A stretch of 64,000 bases of DNA from Gentiana macrophylla (Eukaryota; Streptophyta; Magnoliopsida; Gentianales; Gentianaceae). The notes under the pieces are model-generated. The model was not told the DNA's origin and ran no database searches. It was given only the letters and a program-made list of their open reading frames with translations. Below, one piece after another: positions 33,468 to 45,045 of this stretch. A program made the translations under genes and the position numbers. The first letter of the stretch is position 1. Every line of letters begins with the position of its first letter. The stretch spans positions 18,623,541 through 18,687,540 of the forward strand of contig CM047814.1 in the NCBI GenBank assembly GCA_026214975.1, given 5' to 3'.

Positions 33468-34850
33468 GGATATATGATCCATCTTTCAAACAGATGTAGT
33501 AAACACTTGATCCATATGGACTTCTTGTAACATGTAACCTCGCCAAGCATGAAACACAAACCTTTTATACCAACGCTTGGAGCTTGCTTTCAAACCATAC
33601 AAAGATTTCTTCAACTTGCAAACATAATTTTCCTTTCCAGAACTTGAAAACCCTCTCAGTCGTGGTCATGTATATCTCCTTATCCACCTCACCATGTGTT
33701 TTACATCTAATTGCTCAAGTTCCAGATCCTGTTGTGCCACCATTGCTAGCGATTGAAGTGTGTCTCATTGGTGAAAAAATTTCATCAAAGTCAACCCCTT
33801 CCTTTTGATCGAATCCTCTCTTGCAACCAAACGTGCCTTATACTTGATCCTTTGTTATTCCTTCCTTTTTCTTGAAAATCCATTTACAAGTCACAACTCC
33901 CTTGTCAGTAGGCTGTTTGACCAATTCCCAAGTCTGATTCTTCAATAATGACTCCATTTCATCTCCCATGGCTGCATGCCACTGAGATGCTTCAGATATT
34001 GCTTCCTGTAAGTAGTAGGTTCAAAGAACTCTACTTCTTGACAAAGAACTTGGAGTGCATATCCACCAAATCATCATATCCATATCTCCTTGGAGGTATC
34101 CCAACATTAGATCTTCTAGGCCTGCTGGCAGCTAGACTCTGCTGATCAATGTTTGTATGACGCCCTGCTGAGGTCTCAGTAGGCTGGCTTGGATCAGATT
34201 CTGGTTCATTATCCAGATCAAGATATAGTGTTGATTTGGATCTGATTGTTGCATATCAAAGACTCCACTGAAGCTCCACTGCTTTCAACACTCATCGATT
34301 CAAAGACAGCACTCGATGAGACCTCCCACCGATGAGTTTAACATAGAATTTTCATCAAAACAACGTCCTCGCTGAGGATTACTCTGGACTCACTGATGAC
34401 CAAATTCTATATCCTTTCACTCCATCACCATACCCACAAACACTCATTTCTTGGCTCTTGGCTCCAACTTCCCTTCACTAACATGATAGTAAGTTGTTCG
34501 AGTAGTCGGCGAGGCTTGTCTCGACCACATCTCAAATGGTGTCTTGAGATTGATTCTGTGTGAGGGCCTCATGTTGATTAAGTAGCAAGTTTGCCTTAAT
34601 GACCTCCGCCCAAAATCTCCTTGATAAACCAATTTTGAGAAAGCATACATCTTGCCCTCTCCAAGAGAGTTTGATTCATCCTTTCAACTACACCATTCAC
34701 GAGGTGTATTCCTTACAAAGATGATGTTGCAATACCCTCATTTGCACAAAATGAATCAAAATCCATCCCAGTATAATTCAGACCATAAGAATTTTACCTC
34801 CGCTTGAAGTTATTGAATGCTTTCAAGTCATCCGCTATTTTAGTGAGTCA
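33468..34850 (-). mobile_element. Block of another Copia family inserted in the Copia-D protease
   Basis: Reads integrase end (GVVERMNQTLLERARCM, INLKTPFEMWSR, TYYHVSEGKLEPRAKK) then RT start (EASQWHAAMGDEMESLLK, KGVVTCKWIFKKKEGI, LEQLDVK, LKDGSYI) on the minus strand, then joins Copia-D protease at about 33470. The sequence is of the Copia-C/Copia-F type, not Copia-D, which has its own integrase and RT to the left. There are many stops. No LTRs belong to it, so it came by recombination or template switching rather than ordinary integration. Confidence 0.75.
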
Positions 34851-35985
34851 TCTCCAAAGGATACCTTCCCGTGAATCATTGAGGATTCAGAATGCAGATC
34901 TGATTCATCAAGCTCCACTTTGAGGAACATGCTTTTTCTCCCACACATATGATTGCTTGCATCGGTATCCAAGTACCATCCTTCTCCAATTTCATGGCCT
35001 TTGTAAGCTGAAGTAGAGTACCATCCTCTTGATTTCTTTCTTCAACATAGTTGACCTTTTCTTCAACTCTATTAATTTTAGGAGCTCTACATTCGGAGGC
35101 ATAGTGACTGGTTTTTCACAATTATAACACTTCACATATGACTTATCATTCCTTGATCTTGAGTTGCCTCTTCCACGCCCTCGTGATGGAGTTCCTCCCT
35201 TTGAAAATTGTCGTTGTCGTCAATCGATTGTCGACGTTGTCCATATCCTTGTCCACGCCCTCGCCCTCGACCGTGGCCTCTACAATATCCCTGGTGGCGA
35301 ATGTGTTGACTTTCACTATGATTGTTTGTTTCCTTTCTTGGATTAACTTGAGTCTTGAAGAGTTGTTCCACAATCTCTTCTTTTTCTTTTCTTTTCTTCA
35401 TAAGCTTGTAAAGAACCCAAGAGTTGTTCTATAGTCATGGCTTCCAAGTCCTTAGTTTCTTCGATGATAGCAACAATATGCTCGAACTTGGGATTTAGCG
35501 ATCGAAGAATCTTTTCCATGATCTTACGTCATCGAGCTTTTCACCATTCCTCTTTAGTTGATTAGTAATGGTTAATACTCTCTAGAGAGAAATAGTCGGA
35601 GACGACTTCTCCTTCTTTCATATGCAAAGCTTCAACTCACTCTTAAGGTTTGAAGACGTACTTTCTTGATTTGGATCTCGCCCCTTTATAGGAAGTTTGA
35701 AGCTTCTCCCATGCCTCTTTGGCAGTCTTTGCTTCCGATATCTTTTCAAAAGCATCCTCATCCAACCCTTGATAAATGAGGTAGAGAGCTTTCTTGTCTC
35801 TCTTTCTTGAGTCTCTCAAACTATCCTTCTGAGTTTGAGATAAACCACTTTCATTATTCGGCTCATCGTAGCCTTTCTCTACTATCTCCCATACATCTTG
35901 TGATCCAAGGAGGGCCTTCATCTTGATGCTCCAATTATCATAATTGCTTTTGTTGAGCATCGGGACTTGAAAGGGAACCATGCCG
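34851..35985 (-). pseudogene. Copia-D gag, zinc knuckle and 5' protease
   Basis: Gag begins near 35981 (MVPFQVPMLNKSNYDNWSIK, KTAKEAWEKLQTSYKG). An RG-rich stretch (GRGRGRGQGYGQ) leads to CYNCEK, then a frameshift into HYASECRAPK, a broken CCHC knuckle. Protease reads WYLDTDASNHMCG, with Asp in place of the usual Gly of DTGA. Confidence 0.8.
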
Positions 35986-36035
35986 CGCTAGCCATTACTT
36001 GATATGATCACGAACCTGGGTCTCGATACCACTTT

Positions 36036-36413
36036 GTTGGAATGAGATATTATTAATGGAGAAGTATTTGAGAGTGGAAGATGGTAGGAAGATTTTATGG
36101 AAGAGACTTCTTTTATTACTTCAAAACTTCTTGATTTTTGCTTGATACAAACACTATGGCTTGGGTCCTATTTATAGTACTAGTCTTCAACTATGATTGT
36201 TTCTAGAGTCTTCCACCTTATTCGTTTACTACCTTATTCTAGTGTCTTCCATACAAGATAATTTATTAACTCTCTAGAATTCTCCACACAAGTACATCCT
36301 ACAACATAATTCTAGATTGACTCATACAAGTTTCTAGATCTTGGACCTTAAGGCCTATTTAATTTTGGACTCTTTGAGAAATTAAGGCTCAAAATCAAGT
36401 ATACATTTCAACA
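36036..36413 (-). repeat. Copia-D 5' LTR
   Basis: Lies next to the primer site (36020-36033) and ends in ACATTTCAACA, followed by the GAATG duplication. Confidence 0.93.
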
Positions 36414-36958
36414 GAATGCACTGATCAATACAACAAATGCAGTGACATCAGTTGCAAATATCTGACTATGCAGTGACAGAGACTGCATCGACACTTGATG
36501 ATCATTTTGTTGATTATCACAATAGATAATACCATCACTAAAGATAAACTTGATCAATTAATGAATTGTTAAGAAGAAGAAAAAAATCACATTCAAATGT
36601 TTTCTACATCAAGTATTCAAACACAATGAAATGTATTTACGGTTGAATCATGTTCATAAATTTAATAAGCCAAGTTTAGACATATGTTTGATATCGATTC
36701 ATTTAAGACTCTCGGGCCAACAACAAGTAGGAATTGTTTGATATCTAATTGGATCATTTACATTGGTACAACCCCCTGACTAATTCTCACACTAAAAAAT
36801 TGAAAGAAGAAGCCGGCCACCGCGTCCAAGTACGTACGTGCTGTCAATAAGACTAGGTCTGGCATATATACCTGAAAGCCTGTCAACTTTAAATTTAAAC
36901 TATTAAACTTTGATTTTACCGGCAATTTATAAAATAAAAAAAAACTACTGTGAATAAC

Positions 36959-36966
36959 TATAAATA
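36959..36966 (+). promoter_or_regulatory. Probable TATA box of GLP3
   Basis: TATAAATA 129 bases before the ATG at 37088. Upstream, GAAGAAGCCGG, CTGTCAA, GACTAGGTC and GAAAGCCTG match the GLP2 and GLP4 promoters. Confidence 0.62.
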
Positions 36967-37087
36967 AGTGGCCTATGCCCATGACATTTGTATTCTCAGC
37001 GTGTTAATTAATTTATTCATCTACCCTCTTCGATCTCTAAGATATCAATCTTCGCCTCCCGATCAAGTCCCTGCATTGCATCGTCAG

Positions 37088-37744
37088 ATGGCGAAATATC
37101 TTCTTCTCTTGAGCTTCATTGCTTCCATTTTGTGCAGTATTTCCTTTGCATTTGACTCAAGTCCATTGCAGGATTTTTGTGTTGCCGATACTTCTAATTC
37201 AGTAATTAGAGTGAATGGTCTGATATGCAAGGCGCCCAGTGTTGTTCAAGCCAATGACTTCTTCTTCACCGGTCTAAACATAGCCGGCAACACTTCAAAC
37301 CCTTTCGGGTCAAAGGTCACCCCGGTGTTTGTAAATCAGCTTCCTGGTCTAAACACTCTTGGCATCTCAATGGCGCGTCTTGACTTTGCACCTTGGGGCA
37401 TCAACCCACCTCACACTCACCCTAGAGCTACGGAAATCCTGACCGTTCTTGAGGGTTCTCTCCTTGTTGGATTTGTCACTTCGAATCCTGAAAATCGCCT
37501 CATCACCAAGTTACTGCAAAAGGGTGATGTGTTTGTGTTTCCAATTGGACTCGTTCACTTTCAGAAAAACGTGGGCTATGGAAACGCTGTTGCCATTGCT
37601 GCTCTTAGTAGTCAAAATCCAGGGGTTATCACTATTGCTAATGCTGTTTTCAACTCGAATCCAACGATAGATAGTGATATTCTCGCAAAGGCATTCCAAA
37701 CTGATAGAAACAATGTGGATCAAATTAAGACAAATCTCAAGTAA
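37088..37744 (+). CDS. Germin-like protein GLP3 (intronless)
   Basis: A 218-residue secreted germin-like cupin. I chose ATG 37088, giving the MAKY start shared by all copies; an in-frame ATG at 36968 lies only 2 bases past the TATA motif and would add an unlikely leader. The signal peptide, Cys pair, [10 protein letters not shown] and the GLVHFQKN His are intact. One extra codon (Ile, in SVIRVNG) occurs exactly where GLP1 has its intron, so intron removal was imprecise or the site later gained 3 bases. Otherwise nearly identical to GLP2 and GLP4. It stands alone between Copia-D and an AT-rich region, with no GLP1 partner upstream. Confidence 0.94.
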   Translation: MAKYLLLLSFIASILCSISFAFDSSPLQDFCVADTSNSVIRVNGLICKAPSVVQANDFFFTGLNIAGNTSNPFGSKVTPVFVNQLPGLNTLGISMARLDFAPWGINPPHTHPRATEILTVLEGSLLVGFVTSNPENRLITKLLQKGDVFVFPIGLVHFQKNVGYGNAVAIAALSSQNPGVITIANAVFNSNPTIDSDILAKAFQTDRNNVDQIKTNLK

Positions 37745-38508
37745 AGAGGAATAAGCACACTACGATTTGTATGTTTACATTTTATCAATTCATTTGTAAT
37801 ATTGTGTCAATTCTTGTTGTATCAACCGGCTAACTTGGAGTAGCCTAGTATCGTGTTTTTTTTTTTTTTTCAGTTGTTGTACTAGTTCTGACACATTTCA
37901 TTGTGTTTCTGTAATTCTTTTCCGAATTCGTGTTTGATTAAATTGTTCCTGAGTTTTGTTAGTTTGACAAGATTAACTATATGATTCTAAAGTTTTCTCT
38001 GCCTTTGATTATCAAAAACTCTGTAAGGAAATAACCAGCAGCCAAATTTAAAATTTATTTCCGGATCGACTTTATTTTGTAGTATTGAAAAAGCATAAAT
38101 ATAATAGATATATAAATATACCTTCCGAAGAGCAGATCGAGTTCAGCAGCCTCATAAAAAATAAAAATAAAAATATTAAAAAAAAACGTGCATCATTCAT
38201 AGGATAGTTCAAGGCTATTAAATTAATAAAACGTTTATATATATAGTCATTAAATAAAATGTAATTAAGCAATGCTTAATGATAAATATGCAACCATACC
38301 AATGGTTTGCTGCTAACATGCAACGTTATGAATAATTTCCATCTATAAATGGCTGGTAGTTGAAATAAACAATAAACGTAATGTGTAAAGGAAGAGTTGA
38401 AATGAATTGCATCACATCAATAGCCGGATTGATAGAAAAACAAAAATCTATTGATTCCACTGTCACCATATGTGAAGTACAGGGAGAAAAGTTTTATTCC
38501 ATTGTCAC

Positions 38509-38672
38509 CAGTGGCGGAGCTAGAATGTTTTTTCAGCGGAGTCCGTAAATATTTAACAAACTAAATATTTTTTTCACGGGGTCCGAAATATTTTCTATAG
38601 GTAAAATATAGAGTATTTTTATTTTTAACAGGGTCCGTGGACCCCCTTTACTCCTTACTAAATCCGCCCCTG
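38509..38672. mobile_element. hAT-type MITE
   Basis: 164 bp with terminal inverted repeats CAGTGGCGGA and (inverted) CAGGGGCGGA, flanked by 8-bp repeats ATTGTCAC and ACTGTCAC (one mismatch). End sequence and duplication length fit hAT non-autonomous elements. Internal GGGTCCG motifs are arranged inversely. No coding capacity. Confidence 0.75.
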
Positions 38673-38680
38673 ACTGTCAC

Positions 38681-39560
38681 ATTCCTAAACACCGATTCAA
38701 AAATATGCCGGTAATCGATGAATCCAATTTACCTTATAGTACAATAATAAAGATCGATGCACTGAAAGCTAATACAATTAGAAGCATTTGTAAGCTCATA
38801 TAAGTATGCACTGTAGCATAAATCATCAAAATATAAAATTCTTTACAAAAAAAAAAATTTAATTATATCAAATTCATGAACATACACATGGTGATATCAT
38901 AAAATGATCATCAAGCCCATTTGTAAGCTCATGTGGATTGTTGCATCCCATAGTATGATTCATACATCTTAATTTAACAGTGATTCTAAGAAAATGACAT
39001 CGACGACTTCTCCTAAACAAATTTGAAAGAGGTTACAAATACCTTATTCCACACCACTTCAGTACATAACTTAATTACAGTCGTAACATACACAAACAAC
39101 CACATATATGAAAAGGAACATTAACAACCTTCTAGGCATGTGAACGGTGAATACCCGAAAGTAAAATTATGTTGTAAAATCTTTATAAATTTTTTTTAAA
39201 AAAAAAGGTCTAAGCTCATTTGCATTATGCTGATACTTGCATAATTTTGGTCTCTCCAACGTGTGTGCTTATATTTCAGAACGCAAATCCACAGAAACAT
39301 GGAAAGGGCTTAAGTTGACAAACCCAACTAAAATCAAACAAAGGGTAAAACTTCAAATGAGACAAATAAAAACAAAAACTAAAATTTCAAGAAAAATCAA
39401 TTGCAAAAAAAAATTATAATCATGACAGATAAAATTCAAACCAAACTAAAGACCTAAGTCACGATATTTTACCGATTTTTTTGTAGCATTCACTATGTAG
39501 AAAAGCATATCAAAAGCAAGAGCATAAACCTCGATGGCACATGAAAAGCTAGCCTATAAG
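38681..39560. other. AT-rich intergenic DNA
   Basis: No gene, repeat family or structured element recognised. Short open frames here have low-complexity Lys/Asn composition. 37745-38508 is likewise only GLP3 3' sequence and AT-rich DNA. Confidence 0.6.
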
Positions 39561-39565
39561 TCGAT

Positions 39566-40168
39566 TTAGCATATGTAATGGTGACTTAAACTTATGCTAC
39601 TGAGGTCTGTGGAAACATGTTTTGTTCAGCAGTGTATGAAGCATCTGCTAAAGTCCGTGTGTTCAAATGAGGCAAAATCGGCAGGGTTGATCAACCTACT
39701 GATAGTGAGTCTACTGAAGGCAAGACTGCTGAGGCTCAGCAGACTTGGGGAACATGTCTGTTGCATGTTTGTTCGAGTTACTTCTAGGGTATTTCAGTCA
39801 TTTACTGGGTTGACTGATTAGTCGGTTAGGGTTGGATTCCCAAGGCTATAAATACCGTCTGTACTTATTGTGACTTGATGTAACTTTCTGTTGATAATAA
39901 AATATCCTCGTTTGTCCGTGGAGTAGTCGGCACATTGCTGGAAACAACGTTAAATCTGTGTTCTTCTTGTTTATGTGTTTGTTTACTTGTTCATCTTTTA
40001 TCTTTACCCACAATCACCATCACTTCTTGATCGATCCGTCATAACAAACTGGCACATTGCCGGAAACCACGTTAAATCTGTGTTCTTCTTGTTTCTGTGT
40101 TTGTTTACTTGTTCATCTTTTATCTTTATTCACAATCACCATCACTTCTTGATCGATCCGTCATAACA
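39566..40168 (+). repeat. Copia-C 5' LTR
   Basis: Contains GGCTATAAATACCGT (near 39843), a likely promoter, and ends CATAACA before the primer site. The left limit is set by similarity of GTGACTTAAACT to the Copia-F LTR and is uncertain by some bases. Confidence 0.65.
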
Positions 40169-40172
40169 AACT
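39929..40172 (+). repeat. 122-bp tandem duplication across the LTR/primer-site border
   Basis: Units 39929-40050 and 40051-40172 both start GGCACATTGC and end CATAACAAACT. The 3' LTR has only one unit. The duplicated unit spans the LTR end plus the first bases leading to the primer site. Confidence 0.85.
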
Positions 40173-40293
40173 GGTATCGGAGCGTCCAGGTTCATCAAGA
40201 AATCTATTTATCTGTCTTAAGCAAGGTAGATTGGCACCAAGGTCATAATTGACGCTAGGATTTGGGATCTACACAAGCTTTTCTGGTGAGAAA

Positions 40294-41000
40294 GATGTCT
40301 GCTTTAAATGTTAAGATTGACAAGTTTACAGGAAGGAATAGTTTTAGTCTGTGGCAAATCAAGATGTGTGCCTGGTTGAAGCGGCAAGGATTATGGGATC
40401 CCTTGTCTAAATGAAGAGAAGGAAGTGCTGCTGAGAGAGCCAGTCTGGAGGAGAAAGCACATTCAACAATTATATTGTGCTTGTCAGATGATATTATCAC
40501 AGAGGTTGCTGAGGAGGACACTGCTGAGAAGTTGTGGGCCAAACTTGAGAGTCTGTATATGAATAAGTCCCTAACCAACAAGTTGTTGTTGAAACAACGT
40601 CTGTTTAGTCTAAGGATGCATGAGGTACTCGCTGAGGATCGTCTAGATCCAGCTGAACACAATATTGCTTGATTTAAGAAATATTGATGTGAAGATTGAA
40701 GATGAGGATGCTGCATTGATTCTACTTGTGTCACTGCTAGCATCATATGAGAACTTTGTGCAGTCCTTTATTGTTGGAAATGACTCAGTATCATTGGAGG
40801 ATGTAAGGGCATCACTCCATGCTCGAGAGTTACGCCATAAGGCATCTGCATCTGGAACAAAGAGTCAGTCTGCTGGGTTGGTGGCCAGTAGAGTCAGCAG
40901 GGGGCCAGGAAATTGTAGAAAGAAGAAATTCAAAAAGAATTCCAAGGGTCCTAAAGCTAAGGATATCTGTAATTACTGCAAGGAGTAGGGACATTGGAAA
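40294..41000 (+). pseudogene. Copia-C gag with zinc knuckle
   Basis: ATG at 40294 (MSALNVKIDKFTGRNSFSLW), a stop after WDPLSK near 40411, then EEKAHSTIILCLSDDI and LAKLESLYM-type motifs and a frameshift near 40670. The CCHC knuckle CNYCKE, stop (TAG 40986), GHWKNEC is interrupted by that stop. Confidence 0.82.
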
Positions 41001-41039
41001 AATGAATGTCCAAAGAGGAAGAAGCAGCAGGGTACAGTT

Positions 41040-41440
41040 GCTTTAGCAGAACATGACACAAACTCTGAAGAAGATCTGACCTTAGCAGTTTTAGAGTCAG
41101 TAGGGCACAGAGATGTGTGGATTCTGGATACGGGAGCATCTTATCATGTGTGTCAAAACAGGGAGTGGTATTCAACTTATCAGCAGGTTGATGGATGTCA
41201 TATTGCTATGGCCAACAGCAAGGTCTGTAAAATAGTTGGGATTGGATCAATCCAACTTAGGACACATGATGGTAAATTCAGCACATTGAATGAGGTTAGG
41301 CATGTTCCACAAATGATCAAGAATTTGATATCACTTAGTCTACTGGACAGCAAAGGGTTCAAGTTCAGGGGTGAATGTGGAGTGGTGAATGTCTATAAGG
41401 GTTCAAGTGTGATTCTGAGGGGTATCAGGTAGGGGACATT
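41040..41440 (+). pseudogene. Copia-C protease
   Basis: WILDTGASYHVCQNREW has the catalytic Asp-Thr-Gly. It continues with VRHVPQMIKNLISLSLLDSK and ends with a stop after LRGIR (41430), before the pre-integrase region. Confidence 0.82.
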
Positions 41441-41499
41441 GTACATACTACAAGGGTCTACTTATCAGGTTCTGCTGCTGTTGCATCATCAGAGGTTCA

Positions 41500-42340
41500 C
41501 CAGTCACAATTGACTAGGTTGTGGCATACGAGATTAGGTCATATGAGTGAAAGAGGAATGCAAATTCTGTCTAAGTCTGATCTACTTGAGGGACATAAGG
41601 TCAAGGACCTGGAATTTTGTGAACACTGTGTGTTTGGGAAGCTACATAGGAGCAAGTTCCCAAAAGCAATCCACATCACAAAAGGGACACTTGATTATGT
41701 CCATTCTGATTGTTGTGGACCTTCAAGGGTGGAGTCATTGGGTGGTCATAGGTATTTTGTGTCTTTTATAGATGATTATTCAAGGATGGTTTGGGTAATT
41801 ATGATGAAAGTGAAGCATTCAAGAACTTCAGGCAGTGGAAGGCTTTGGTTGAAAATCAGACAGGAAGGAAGATCAAGAGACTTAAAACTGATAATGGACT
41901 ATAATTCTGTTGGTCTGAGTTTGATGAATTTTGCAAGAATGAAGGCATTGATAGGCACCATACTGTTAGAGATACTCCACATCAGAATGGTGTTGCAGAA
42001 AGAATGAATCAAACTCTTATGGAGAGGGCAAGGTGCATGTTCTCTAATTCCGGTCTAGCAAGGAGATTTTGGGGGAGGCTGTTAGTACAGCCAGCTACTT
42101 AATCAATAGGGGGCCTCACACTAGGATCAAACTTAAAACACCACTTGAAGTTTGGTCAGGAAATTCAGCAGACTACTCTGGACTTAGTGTTTTTGGAAGC
42201 ACTGTCTATTATCATGTCAGTGAGAGCAAATCGGAGCCTAGGGCCAAGAAGGGTGTGTTTGTTGGATATGGAGATGGAGTTAAGGGGTATAGAATCTGGT
42301 CATCAGCTGAAAATAAGGTTATACTCGGTAGGAGTGTAGT
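41500..42340 (+). pseudogene. Copia-C integrase
   Basis: Pre-integrase LWHTRLGHMSERGMQIL and CEHCVFGKLHRSKFPKA, core SFIDDYSRMVWV, a frameshift near 41820, then KTDNG and HQNGVAERMNQTL in another frame, and GSTVYYHVSESKSEPRAKK. The core residues can be seen but not in a single frame. Confidence 0.82.
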
Positions 42341-43287
42341 TTTTGATGAAAACTCTATGCTTAACTCATCTGTGAGTGACACATTTGAATCTGAAATTGG
42401 ATATGAGACTGAGAAGATTGACAAACAGGTGGAGCTTCAAGCAGAGCCTGCTGGATTAAAGGAATCAGCAGGGGACGATCAACAGTCAGCAGATCCAGAA
42501 CAGGATCCAATCCAGTCTGCTGAACAAGGGTCAGCAGAGACTCAAACTACTGATGTTGGTCAACAGGGTATAGCTCTCAGTAGATCTAGAAGGACCAATA
42601 TCAGACCTCCAAGTAGATATGGGTTTGAGGAGGATATGGTTGGATATGCACTACAGGTAGCTGAAGAAGTGGATGGTTTTGAACCTTACACTTATAGGGA
42701 AGCTGTGACATGTTCTGAGGCATCCCAATGGCTTGTTGCTATGGGAGAAGAAATGAAGTCACTTCAGAAGAAGGAGACTTGGGACCTGGTCCAACAACCA
42801 CAAGATAGGAGGGTGGTAACTTGCAAATGGATATTCAAGAAAAAGGAAGGAATGACATCTGCTGAGGGTTTTAGATATAAGTCATGTTTGGTTGCTAGGG
42901 AGTTCAGTCAGAAAGAGGGGATAGACTATGAAGAAATATTTTCTCCAGTGGTCAAACAAACTTCCATCAGGGTGCTGTTAGCAATAGTGGCACATCAGAA
43001 TCTTGAACTTGAGCAATTGGATGTGAAGACAGCTTTTCTACATGGAGATGTAGATAAGGAGATTTATATGACTCAGCCAGAGGGTTTCCAAGTTCCCAGC
43101 AAAGAAGGATATGTGTGCAAGTATAAGAAGTCCTTATATGGACTTAAGCAGGCTCCAAGGCAGTGGTATAAGAAGTTTGACAGCTATATGATTCAGCAGG
43201 GTTATAGCAGGAGTCCATATGATTGCTATTTTTATCACAAGAAGTTGAAGGATGGGTCAATCATCTATCTGGTGCTGTATGTAGATG
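42340..43287 (+). pseudogene. Copia-C reverse transcriptase, N-terminal part
   Basis: An open frame from 42069 gives REAVTCSEASQWLVAMGEEM, VVTCKWIFKKKEG, EGIDYEEIFSPVVKQTSIRV, LEQLDVKTAFLHGD and LYGLKQAPRQWYKKFDSYM, and stops at the solo LTR just within the YVDD motif (YVD before 43288). Confidence 0.87.
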
Positions 43288-45045
43288 TGATGGGAGTCAA
43301 CTTTACGTGATTCCGGTGCATTTTCCACCCCCGTTTATCCTACTTTTAGCACATTCTCGGTGTTTTTAGACCGTTTTCGGGTAATATCGTGAGTTTATAG
43401 CACGGGGAGTAAATCCGTCGCTTTGATGGTTTACTACCTCTTTTTAGTGATATTAACCCATTCCCGAGCACTTTTACCCTCCGGAATCGTTTGTGTGTGT
43501 TGTTCGTTCATGAGATTGTAGGGTCTAGGTGTCACGAGAACCCGGAAGGCGAAGATTTATGATGAGAAGTATGATCAAGGTGCAAGAATGAGCCAAGGAA
43601 GAAGAAAAATGAAGAAAAGGAAGAAAAATAGTTGGTATCTTCACGCTACGTTCTGTTCATAAGAAATTTGACCTATGATGGAGGCATTTTCTGGTCATGG
43701 ACTCTTCATTAAAGTTGTAGATAATTGAAAAATATTTCCAACTCATTTTGAATCACTCAAATCGGAGTTCTACACGCGAAGATATCATGGTTTTACTGCA
43801 GCCAGAAAACTGTCAAATCTCAAACGCGCGTTTGGAGGTTTCAAATGCGCGTTTCAACTGCTAATTTTTGAACAGAGAGTACATGAAGCGAAACGCGCGT
43901 TTGGGGACCTCTCAAACGCGCGTTTGGGGCCGTTTTCTGCAGATTTTTGCCCCTATAAATACCCATTTCCATCGAATTTCATGGGATTATTATCCCCTCT
44001 CTTAGCAAAACTATACCCACTCTTTGCTCGAAATTTGTAATAGATTAGAACACTTTATCTTAGCATAGATTAGCATAAACATAGCTTAATTATTCCATTT
44101 CCAAGTTCAAATTCTCATTCCAACTTCAAAGCATCCACCTTTTAATTAGTTCTTTATTTTATACTTTTGGATCTCAAACTCGAATTTCTTCAAATTAATG
44201 GTAAATTTCTCTTCTCTTTTACTTATTATGGCTTTCATTTACTGTTTTATGTATGTTTTGATTAGTATAATGAGTAGCTAATCCTTTTTCATAGTCGAAT
44301 CATGTGAAATTTTGTGAAATCATCCTTTAGGTGATGAAATTGGGAGTGGGTGGTGCTTTTTTTTGTTTAATCTTGCTTGTTTCATGTCTTAGAACTTATT
44401 TTAACATTCTTGGGCTAGGTTAGCTACCTAGGTCAAAGTCACACACATCAATCTAAAGAGTTGTTCAGATAGAGAGATGTGGGAAAAAGGGTTCTAAGAT
44501 CGCGGCGTAGACTCGGCTTAGTTGTTAAGCCCGAGCCCAATGCGAGGTTACTCGTTTTAACGTTTAAGCGGCTCTAGTGCATAACATGTCTTGTTAGTGA
44601 ATCTTCTTTAGGGAAGGGTAGTTAACATGGCATAGGGTGTTAAAGGAGAGTTGTTCAGATCTTAACACCAGAATTAGGAGCACGCACCCGTGAGATCGTT
44701 TGCAAGATTTCGTTTGTTTTAATGCACACTCACGGTTTTGTCTATCCTTAGGGTTGAAACAAGCTAGATGGATCATGGTTCGGCTATGTCCCTCTCCATT
44801 AGTTAAACTTCGTTACTAATCGCTTTAATGTCGTTGTAGTTGTATAAACCTTTTCAACCATCGATTTTCCTAGACTAAGTTTGAAGTTTGCTTTGGTATT
44901 CACAACCATATTCCTTTGGGTTCGACCTCGTACTCCTGTAGCTATGCTAGCAATCGACCCGATACACTGCCGGTTAGAGAGTTAGTTTGCCCACGGTTTC
45001 GAGTCTTTATAAATTATTTTTGAAGGGTGAATTTTAGCTCAATCA
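43288..45045 (+). mobile_element. Solo LTR (Gypsy-size, 1758 bp) in the Copia-C RT
   Basis: Starts TGATGGGAGTCAACTTTACG, ends TTTTAGCTCAATCA, and has a perfect 5-bp duplication AGATG (43283-43287 and 45046-45050). There is no gag or pol, so it is the product of LTR-LTR recombination or a non-autonomous insertion. It contains three or four AAACGCGCGTTTG-like palindromes at 43815-43930 and CCTATAAATACCC near 43952. Size and ends suggest a Gypsy family; no other copy is in the window. Confidence 0.88.

Larger units (their letters stand above)
30137..36413 (-). mobile_element. Copia-D LTR retrotransposon (minus strand)
   Basis: 6277 bp with LTRs of about 378 bp (TGTTGG...TTCAACA) and target duplication GAATG (30132-30136 and 36414-36418). 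Read from the right: primer site TGGTATCGAGACCC (about 36020-36033), gag, zinc knuckle, protease, integrase, RT, RNase H, and a polypurine tract (complement of CCCCCTCTTAAAC) at 30515. A block of a different Copia family lies inside the protease gene. Several frameshifts leave it defective. The LTRs differ at about six sites. Confidence 0.92.

Noticed and set aside
36968..37087. In-frame ATG 120 bases upstream of the GLP3 MAKY start, giving a 258-residue protein
   Set aside because: It lies within bases of the TATA motif, and the extra residues are not shared by the other GLPs and would hide the signal peptide.
44594..44776. Minus-strand frame in the large solo LTR
   Set aside because: LTR DNA; no codon or motif support.
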